Assembly (NCBI GenBank): GCA_030740295.1
Contig: JASLXP010001146.1
Coordinates: 1 to 12,662 of the forward strand
Source of the DNA: Planctomycetota bacterium
GTDB lineage: Bacteria > Planctomycetota > PUPC01 > JACPCR01
Direction of reading: 5' to 3'
DNA length: 12,662 bases
Part shown: positions 1 to 6,400 of the stretch, in pieces
Layout: every line of letters starts with the position of its first letter
Numbering within the stretch: the first letter of the stretch is position 1
Made by a program: the position numbers and the translations under genes
Notes under the pieces: model-generated
Databases searched by the model: none
Told to the model about the DNA's origin: nothing
Seen by the model: only the letters and a program-made list of their open reading frames with translations

Positions 1-75
1 TGCTCAATTGTCACTCTCGGGCGCTTGTCTATGTCTTTCACTTTTGAAGCATTGCGGGATGAGCCTTGGCAACAT

Positions 76-210
76 CTATTCGCCCGCGGGCAACGTTGCA
101 GCGGTTAATTTCTCGATCTGGTAAGTCACGTTCGGCAGCACGCCTCGGATGAGGACGTTGATCGAAATTAAGTTACCAACTTCAACCGGAAGATATCCGC
201 TTCGCAGTCC
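76..210 (-). pseudogene. possible 3' remnant of an unidentified gene
   Basis: On the minus strand an open frame of 44 codons runs from the edge of the palindrome island to a TAG at 76-78. The translated tail reads in part ISINVLIRGVLPNVTYQIEK and ends LPAGE. It alternates hydrophobic and polar residues, like beta-strands, and its codon choice resembles the real genes nearby. No start codon with an upstream context is visible, and the frame hits a TAA inside the hairpin at about 244. It could be the C-terminus of a gene disrupted by the repeat island, or chance. The rest of 1-210 shows nothing I can name. Confidence is low because the stretch is short and I recognise no family. Confidence 0.2.
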
Positions 211-282
211 CGGAGGGACGCAGGTGAGTAGCCCCTGGTTTTAACCGGTTGAAACCTGGGGCTAATTGCCTCCGTCCCTTCG
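211..282. repeat. long imperfect hairpin repeat
   Basis: The outer arms CGGAGGGACG (211-220) and CGTCCCTTCG (273-282) pair with one G-T mismatch. The inner arms TAGCCCCTGGTTT (229-241) and AAACCTGGGGCTA (252-264) pair with one mismatch around the loop TAACCGGTTG, which itself contains the palindrome AACCGGTT. The 15-bp right end, GCCTCCGTCCCTTCG (268-282), recurs exactly at 527-541, on the far side of the neighbouring palindrome cluster. The structure resembles a REP/MITE-like intergenic element rather than a gene-specific terminator, since no gene ends into it. Confidence 0.75.
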
Positions 283-287
283 TAAGT

Positions 288-545
288 GTTTAGCGTCTTT
301 CTCGAAGTCTCAGTTATGGCCGAAGGCCATGATTCACCGTAGCCTGGGGCAACGCCCCAGGATTCATGAATCGAACGAGATTCATTGGCCGAAGGCCAAA
401 TTCACCAACGTCACCGTCTCGGTGAATATGGCCTTCGGCCAAAAAATGCTGATACGCATCACATTCCTGGGGTGATACCCCAGGCTACGATGAGTATGGC
501 CTTCGGCCAATTCGCAGACGCTAAACGCCTCCGTCCCTTCGGGAC
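288..545. repeat. nested palindromic repeat island
   Basis: An 11-bp inverted repeat, GTTTAGCGTCT (288-298) and AGACGCTAAAC (516-526), encloses a series of short perfect hairpins: ATGGCCGAAGGCCAT (316-330), CCTGGGGC/GCCCCAGG (343-361), GATTCATGAATC (361-372), TTGGCCGAAGGCCAA (385-399), TCACCG/CGGTGA (411-425), TGGCCTTCGGCCA (429-441), CCTGGGGT/ACCCCAGG (466-484) and TGGCCTTCGGCCA (497-509). The right half is roughly the reverse complement of the left half, with its centre near 410-418. GTCCCTTCGGGAC (533-545) is a further hairpin at the right border. The short open frames here are by-products of the repeat, so I annotate no gene. Origin by mobilisation of a REP-like unit is inference. Confidence 0.85.
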
Positions 546-613
546 TACTGAAACTGGCAACATTATTTTGGCCTGACTCCTAAGGGTAGCAGGAACGCCC
601 GCATGAGATTACT

Positions 614-638
614 ACAGAGGAGCCCTCACGCCCTCTGT
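614..638 (-). terminator. stem-loop straddling the stop codon of the enolase-superfamily gene
   Basis: ACAGAGG (614-620) pairs perfectly with CCTCTGT (632-638) across an 11-nt loop, and the stop codon (626-628) lies in that loop. A 7-bp GC-rich stem at the end of a transcription unit suggests a terminator or 3'-end stabiliser. On the minus strand, however, it is followed by TAGTAATCTC rather than a T-run, so it is not a canonical intrinsic terminator. Confidence 0.25.
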
Positions 639-1882
639 GAAACAGGGCCGTTTTTAAGTCGCTCTTCCATGTCTTTCCATTCCTTTGATCCGTCGTCATC
701 CCAGCGTTCGAGATTCACGCCGTGCTCGAAGACGCCCGGGAAATTGCCCCGCTCGGATTCTGTCCAATAACCGTAGTGAGACATTTCGGGCTGGAACCAT
801 CGTTTATCACCGCTGGCTCGAACGAGCGCGTAGTGGGCCCTCACGTTGGGCTTGTCTGGTGAATCCACTTTGAACTGGTGAAAGTCATCCGCGAGCTTGA
901 TGCCGAGCCCGGGACTGTCCGGCACTTTCGCAAAACCGCCTTGTATTTCGATCTGCTCGCTGATGAGCTGGTGTTGATACATGTTGACGCAGGTGATCAT
1001 CGGCCACTGCGCGTGAGTGGCCACGCAGCCGAGGTGCAACCCCCAGGTGGTGGTGATGCCCGTGCCCACCAACTGCAGCCATCCGGGCAGATTGAACCTG
1101 GCCGCACACGCGAATTGATGCAGCGTAGTGTAAGCACCACCTCCAATGACAAATCCGTCACAGACCTGTTCACTGACCGCGGTGGGGAACGGAGGATTCC
1201 CGAAGTGCATGGCGATGGCACATCGCGTCTGGGAGCGGATACGTTGATTGCCCGCGACATCCTGCTGGGGTATGGGCGACTCCAGGAACGCGACGTTCGG
1301 GCATTTCTCCAGCTTCCTGATCACGCTTACCGCATTTGCTGAATTCACCAGATGGCCATTGAAGTCGAGGTCAATCTTGAAATTCTCGTTGGAACTGGCG
1401 GCGGTCTGTTTAACCTGTTCGTAGACATCGAACCAGGGCCGCGGCTTCTGCTTCATGGATGTGTATCCGAGCTCGACAGCCTCCCTCGCCTGCGCTGCGT
1501 AATCTTCCGGCGGCATATCGATGGCCCACCACGAAATGGGGCAAAAATCACGATGCTTCGCGCCCATGAGCTGGTAAGCGGGAACGCCCATCGCCTTCCC
1601 TGTGACATCGAACAGCGCCATCTGAACTCCAGCACCCAGCGAATCGTCCCACAGAAATTCCGCCGGGCTCCTCCCTTTCAGCTTTTCCGTAACGTTCTCT
1701 TGGACCCTGCTCCAGGTATACGTCGGCAGCGTTTCGCCAAAACCTTCCACACCGTTGTCGAGCTCAATTCTGCAGATTTGAAAAATGCGCCAACCATGAA
1801 GCTGGCGCTCCATATTGCGCTGAGGGATTTCTTTGAGCGGAACGTCAACGTAAAAGAATTCGACTTCCTTAATCTTCATCAT
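626..1882 (-). CDS. mandelate racemase/muconate lactonizing enzyme family protein (enolase superfamily)
   Basis: This is a cytoplasmic enzyme of 418 residues; no signal peptide is seen. Family members abstract a proton alpha to a carboxylate, typically dehydrating or epimerising sugar acids. The N-terminal capping domain (about 1-110) contains GVEGFGE. The barrel shows the KxK pair K144-Q-K146 in TSMKQKPRP, a first metal-ligand strand FKIDLDFNG (D171/D173/N175), and the second ligand E201 in VAFLESPIP. Where the family usually has an acidic third ligand (a DE-type motif) this protein has IAMHFGNPP, so H226 or nothing takes that place. Later come FVIGGGAYTTL and GLHLGCVATHAQWP, typical of the last barrel strands. 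The C-terminus (about 345-418) extends past the usual roughly 370 residues. The start is ATG-ATG, with a weak AGAGAG upstream. The substrate cannot be told. The family call is firm; activity is uncertain because of the metal site. Confidence 0.88.
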   Translation of the reverse strand: MMKIKEVEFFYVDVPLKEIPQRNMERQLHGWRIFQICRIELDNGVEGFGETLPTYTWSRVQENVTEKLKGRSPAEFLWDDSLGAGVQMALFDVTGKAMGVPAYQLMGAKHRDFCPISWWAIDMPPEDYAAQAREAVELGYTSMKQKPRPWFDVYEQVKQTAASSNENFKIDLDFNGHLVNSANAVSVIRKLEKCPNVAFLESPIPQQDVAGNQRIRSQTRCAIAMHFGNPPFPTAVSEQVCDGFVIGGGAYTTLHQFACAARFNLPGWLQLVGTGITTTWGLHLGCVATHAQWPMITCVNMYQHQLISEQIEIQGGFAKVPDSPGLGIKLADDFHQFKVDSPDKPNVRAHYALVRASGDKRWFQPEMSHYGYWTESERGNFPGVFEHGVNLERWDDDGSKEWKDMEERLKNGPVSQRA

Positions 1883-1983
1883 GCGGTCTCTCTGGTATGC
1901 GAATAAGCAGCGACCGCGGGACGTTACAGGGAAGCGAGCGGACCTTCAATATCTGTACCCGCGCTGAGTCTATACCTGCCACC

Positions 1984-2030
1984 GGGAATCAGGATTCAAG
2001 ATTTACGGATTCAGGATTCAGAGGGATTCA
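1984..2030. repeat. degenerate GGATTCA heptamer repeats
   Basis: GGATTCA occurs at 1992-1998, 2007-2013, 2014-2020 (tandem with the previous copy) and 2024-2030. The stretch opens with GGGAATCAGGATTCA, which matches 14 of 15 bases of a sequence at 8437-8451. It lies in the gap upstream of the enolase-superfamily gene. Confidence 0.7.
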
Positions 2031-2040
2031 TCCGCCCAGC

Positions 2041-2089
2041 ACCATTCACCATTCACCATTCACCATTCACAATTCACAATTCACAATTC
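2041..2089. repeat. heptanucleotide tandem array (ACCATTC)4(ACAATTC)3
   Basis: Seven uninterrupted 7-bp units: four ACCATTC (2041-2068), then three ACAATTC (2069-2089), followed by a C-rich CCACC stretch (2090-2107). The array sits between the thioredoxin-like gene's stop and the start of the enolase-superfamily gene, about 160-210 bp upstream of that start. Heptamer tandem repeats are known elsewhere, for example the STRR sequences of cyanobacteria. Because the units are identical, copy number could vary by slippage, but no effect on expression can be read from the sequence. Confidence 0.92.
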
Positions 2090-2107
2090 ACCACCCCACC
2101 ACCCACC

Positions 2108-2518
2108 TCATCCTCCCGATTTCGCCAATGCCTGATCGAGCCGCTTCACGAAAAGCGACGCAGGAACGTAGCCGCTGGTATTGAAGATCTGCCGGCCATC
2201 CGCACGGGTGAAGATGATGTACGGGGTGACGTTGCCGCTCGGTTTTAATCGCAGGAGTTGTTTCAGATTTTGAGCCACGTCGACCTTTGCCAATACGAAT
2301 TTATCCAGGCGTGCTTTTACCTTTGGATTTGCCAGTGTTGATGTCTCCAGTTTCCGGCACTGTTTGCAGTTGGCGCGGTAGTAAAATAGCAGCATCGGCT
2401 TGCGACTTTCTGCCGCCTTTTCGGCCGCTGCTTCATAAGAATCCAACCAGTCAGCCCCGTTGCTGTTCAAGGGTGCTGAATAGACCAGGGCGAGGACCAG
2501 GAGGGATAGTCTGGACAT
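2108..2518 (-). CDS. exported thioredoxin-fold protein with a CKQC motif
   Basis: A 136-residue protein starting with a cleavable-looking signal peptide (residues 1 to about 21; hydrophobic core LSLLVLALVYSAP). The mature part is a single thioredoxin-like domain. Strand PMLLFYYRA leads into C51-K-Q-C54, then KVDVAQNLKQLLRL, the cis-proline loop V97-T-P99-Y, and GYVPASLFVKRLDQAL as the last helix. This resembles the Thioredoxin_7/DUF255-like group of periplasmic thiol proteins. The CxxC suggests disulfide reduction or exchange outside the cytoplasm; the partner is unknown. The ATG at 2516-2518 gives the full signal peptide; no clear ribosome site precedes it. It is divergent from the hydrolase gene. 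Nearby proteins rich in exported cysteines, such as the large propeller protein, are conceivable clients, but this is only inference. Confidence 0.85.
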   Translation of the reverse strand: MSRLSLLVLALVYSAPLNSNGADWLDSYEAAAEKAAESRKPMLLFYYRANCKQCRKLETSTLANPKVKARLDKFVLAKVDVAQNLKQLLRLKPSGNVTPYIIFTRADGRQIFNTSGYVPASLFVKRLDQALAKSGG

Positions 2519-2657
2519 GAGCGTGTCTTTCAGAGGAAAGCGGAGGGCGAAAGAAGTGGATTCTACAGATGTCCGGTTTGCTTGCCGGATTCAGCGATGT
2601 TAAGTGGAACCCGCGGAGAATCTAATCCACAATCAGCAGGCGGCCATAGGTGACGAC
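2519..2657. promoter_or_regulatory. divergent intergenic region between the thioredoxin-like and hydrolase genes
   Basis: These 139 bp separate two divergent starts and must hold the promoter(s) for both unless transcription enters from elsewhere. I cannot assign convincing -35/-10 boxes or an operator. An in-frame GTG at 2604 could extend the hydrolase by 18 residues into this region, but nothing supports that. Confidence 0.4.
2648..2653 (+). promoter_or_regulatory. ribosome binding site deciding the hydrolase start
   Basis: AGGTGA lies 4 nt before the ATG at 2658. It is the best Shine-Dalgarno match in the window and favours 2658 over the upstream in-frame GTG at 2604. Confidence 0.55.
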
Positions 2658-3407
2658 ATGGGAACTTCAAGAAGGACTATCGGAAGACTGAACTGTACAG
2701 AGATAAACGGAAACAATACGGAAGAATCGCCTGAGGCCGCGGTCATTCTCTGTCATGGTTATGGTGCACCCGGCGACGACCTGGTTGACATCGGCCACCA
2801 CGTGCTCGGCATGGATGATCGCATCGCAGATCGCGTCCGTTTCGTTTTTCCTGAAGCGCCCATATCCCTGGAAGAGGCCGGCATACCAGGCGGTCGTGCA
2901 TGGTGGCCTCTGAGAGTGGCCGAACTGATAGAACTGGCCGAATCGGGCGATTTCGAGCGCGTCGTCAAAAGCGTTCCGGGCGGCATGGATGAATCGCGGG
3001 ACCTCGTGCTGGAAGTGGTGCAGCAGGTTTGCGACGAGACATCGCTGCCGCTGAGCAAGATCCTCATCGGCGGCTTTTCACAGGGGGCCATGCAGATGGC
3101 GGATGTCGCGTTTCATCTGGATGAGAGCCCTGCCATCCTGATCCAGATGTCAGGCATCCTGATAGCGCTCGACAGATGGAAGGAACTCGCACCGAATCGC
3201 AAAGGCATGAAAGTACTTCAGAGCCATGGACAGATGGATCCCATTCTGCCTTTCGTCGCTGCTGAATGGCTCAGAGAGTTCCTGCTGGAATCAGGTATCG
3301 AGGTCGAATTCATTCCCTTCATGGGCCCGCACGCGATCCCGGGTCCGGTTCTTTTCCGATTAAAGGAACGGATTGTTGAAGTGCTGGATGAGGAGGATCC
3401 GGGCTGA
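2658..3407 (+). CDS. phospholipase/carboxylesterase family serine hydrolase
   Basis: A 249-residue alpha/beta hydrolase of the Abhydrolase_2 (phospholipase/carboxylesterase) family, which cleaves carboxylic or thioester bonds of small acyl substrates. It begins the fold with AVILCHGYGAPGDDL (oxyanion-loop HGYG) and has the nucleophile elbow GFSQGA with Ser141. The acid is probably Asp194 in GQMDPILP and the base His225 in GPHAIPG, all in the expected order (numbering from this ATG). No signal peptide or membrane segment is seen, so it is likely cytoplasmic. Its length is near the usual 200-250. ATG 2658 was chosen for its AGGTGA. It diverges from the thioredoxin-like gene and converges on the large propeller gene with only 12 bp between stops. 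The natural substrate is not predictable; the fold and triad are clear. Confidence 0.9.
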   Translation: MGTSRRTIGRLNCTEINGNNTEESPEAAVILCHGYGAPGDDLVDIGHHVLGMDDRIADRVRFVFPEAPISLEEAGIPGGRAWWPLRVAELIELAESGDFERVVKSVPGGMDESRDLVLEVVQQVCDETSLPLSKILIGGFSQGAMQMADVAFHLDESPAILIQMSGILIALDRWKELAPNRKGMKVLQSHGQMDPILPFVAAEWLREFLLESGIEVEFIPFMGPHAIPGPVLFRLKERIVEVLDEEDPG

Positions 3408-3419
3408 TAGCACGGGACG

Positions 3420-6400
3420 CTACTTGCGCAACTTCGGTATGAAGCCGACCGAAGTCTCCATCCAGTTCCCGCAACTGCAGCCACCGCCTCCTTCGGGTGA
3501 CAGGAGCATGCCGCCGGCGGGGATGGTGCTGATCCAGCAATCGGGACGAAGCCGATTCCATTTGCTGGTCTTGCCGCCTTTAAAATCCCACATGGTGATC
3601 GTGCCTGCACGGAACAGGAAAGCATGCTCCGTCACCGCGTACGTTCCACATCCGCCGCCCGGCATGTTGCCCGGCAGCGGCTCGCCGGTGTCGAGACGGA
3701 ATGTCCTCGGCCGGACGGCGACCAGGTTGCCCACGATGGCGGGGCGCGACATGTGTGAGCCGTGATGTCCCTCATTCGGCCATTCGAACGTGGTCTGCCA
3801 GGCGGGCCCACCATTGGCGGCACTGAACGTATCCAGGCTGTAATGGCCTTTCTTGCCTTCCGGGCGTGAGCCGCAGATGACCAGCTTGCCGCCTCCGTAG
3901 GCCATGTAGAAGGTGACTTCGCCGTCCGGCGTATCGATGGCTTCTTCCCAGATTTTTCGGCCTGTTGATACGTCAAGGGCCACCAGAAACTGGTCTTGCC
4001 ACATCTCGATCATCCCCACCCGGCGGGACTGGGAGGCGACGGTTTTTTCATTCCGGATTTCAACGAAGAAAACTTTCCCGTCGGCGATGGTAATCGTTGG
4101 ATTGATCACTAGACCGTTCTGATAGGCCCAGACTTTTCTACCATCTGCCTTTTGCACAGCGAAGAGGTTGTCGCTGCAGACCTTGGAGTTAACCGGACCT
4201 TTCTTCGAGTCATACCAGCCTTCACTACCGCCGCCCCAGAAATTCGTGTAAGCGGAATTCTTCTTGACTGCACTGCCGATGAGCAGCTTGTTCTGGCTGG
4301 CGATGTATCCCCAGTCAAAGGCCCATGACTTTCTACTGTCCGGGACTACATCGATCTGCTTGAGCGTTCGGCCGTCCGCAGCATTGATGACCCAGCACCT
4401 GCCGCGAATGGCGGCGTAGATGTGGTCGTCATCCGCGCACCAGTTGCTGCAATCGCGTGGCATGTTGAATCTCTCAAAATTGGGAAGACCGAGTGTCCAG
4501 AGGACAGTTCCGTTGTACGCATCGATCGCGATGATCCGATGCAGGCCCTGGATGAAGAGCCGCCCATTAGTCGCCAGCGGCGCAGGTTTGCGGCCGTTGC
4601 GATCGGCCTGATTGCGCGGGCCGGGGTGGCCGAGCCATTGAACGTCCATGTCTTCGCTCTTACGCGCTCCGCTGAGCGACTCTCCTCCGAATGCTGAATT
4701 GTCCGCGCTGCCGTACAAGTGAGACCATTCGCCTGTGCGAGCCAATGGAGGTCGGATGACTTTGGTCATTCCGGGCAATGCGGCTGAATTCACAGTGACC
4801 ACCTTCAATCCCAGTTTCCTGGCAGCAGCGCCTGAAGCTTCAGTAGGAATAAGAGCGATGCCGCCTGACGGTCGAAGAATATCAAGCAGGCTGGCATCAA
4901 ATTTCTGTTTTTCCGATTTCAGGCTTGCCTGCGAGAGAACGAGGTTGGCAAATCTTCTCGGCAAATGCTGGAGCCGACTGACGTGATGGACCGTAACGCG
5001 GCTGCCGTAGATGCCGGCCTTTTTGAACTTGTTTCGCGCCTCCTCCATCCTGGCCCTGTCCTGCTCGAAACAGATGACTCGTAAATCAGTGCCGCGGATC
5101 AGTTCGATCGCGAGGCTGCCATCGCCCGCATCCAGATCCACGCAGATGCCTTTCTTTACCTGGGTCGTTCGTATGATTTCGGCGGCGATGTTTGCCAGCT
5201 CTGCATCATTGGGAGTGCTCTCGAGATCGGTTCCGGATTTGAAATTGAAGTGAGTGTCTAATTCAAAATCTGTGTGGGTATTACGGATCGAATAGCGGTA
5301 GAGACGATTCCGGCGAAGGTCTGTCAGACGTACCTCATGGCTGGTCTTCTTTGACGGATCTTTGAAGGTCCATTGGTCTTCGTTATCCGACCAGTTCAAC
5401 GAAGTCGGCATCGGCTTGTGAGTCTGCCAGCGTACCACTGCGCTGTTGTGAGTCTCAAATTCATGGACGGGGCCGAGGGCCAGCTCGAGTGGCTGCTGGC
5501 CGGCGGGCAACAACTTTACTCCTTCTTTGAAATGGTTCTGAATCTCGGCCTCGCTGAGAGCGGTGTTGTAGATCCTGACTTCACGGAGGAGGCCGACAGC
5601 GCGAAAGTACTCGTCCTTATCGTGGTAAGCGGCCAGTTCGAAGAATGCCTGGGGCGGGTAGTTAATATCGCCTTTCTGCGCGGGTGAGGCGCTCTCGAGT
5701 TTGCCATTCACATAAACACGCATCTCTTTGCCGTCGTAGGTACCCACCACGTAATACCAGGTGTGAGGTTTGAAGGCAGATTTCGCCTTGAGATAGGTAA
5801 GCCTCCCCGGGCCTTCCTTGCCGCAAACGGCAAAGCTGAAAAATGAACCGGAAAACCCCAGTATCCATCCGCGCTCGTAGTCGCCGTTGTCCTGAATGAT
5901 GCCTGCGAGGCCGCCCCATTGCAGCGGCTGGTTCACCTGCACCCAGGCTTCGGCAGTGATGGTGCGCGTGGGATGCGGTATTTTTTTGAAGTGGTTGGCG
6001 ACCATCACGCTGGTCTTGCCGTCCAGTGCAAGCGACTGGATTTTGCCTGCAGCGTGAAGCCGCGGATTGCCGAGAATCTGAGCCTTCCCGTCAGCCGCCA
6101 GATTGCGAACGTCGGAGCCGCCGGCCGCCGGCTGCTGAAATACCCACCGATGCTGCAGGCCCTCTTCTTTGACCTTCGGGATCGGAGCAAGCTCCACGGG
6201 CTGGGTTGTCTCTTCTACAGATTCCTCACGCGGATTCTGCTTCTTTTCGATCACGATTTTCTTACCGCCCTTGCGGAAACAGTAGATTCGACCTTCATCC
6301 GTGCTGACGTAAAGCGCGCCATCGGAAGCAGCGAGACCGAATGCGTTGCCGTGAACGCTGGATGACCAGACCCTTCGGCCATCGCTGGTGCGAAAGGCTG

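Noticed and set aside
211..545. CRISPR array
   Set aside because: Repeats are unequal in length, inverted relative to each other and without regular spacers; no cas genes are near.
266..576. Two overlapping plus-strand frames with MAFGQ/WPKAK-type repeats
   Set aside because: They translate the palindromic repeats; the recurring residues arise from GGCCGAAGGCC units, not from a protein family.
878..1906. Plus-strand open frames of 154 and 184 codons opposite the enolase-superfamily gene
   Set aside because: They are antisense to a gene with clear family motifs (KxK, metal-ligand strands) and show no recognisable protein features.
2041..2089. CRISPR-like or iteron origin array
   Set aside because: Units are only 7 bp with no spacers, and no replication-initiator gene is near.
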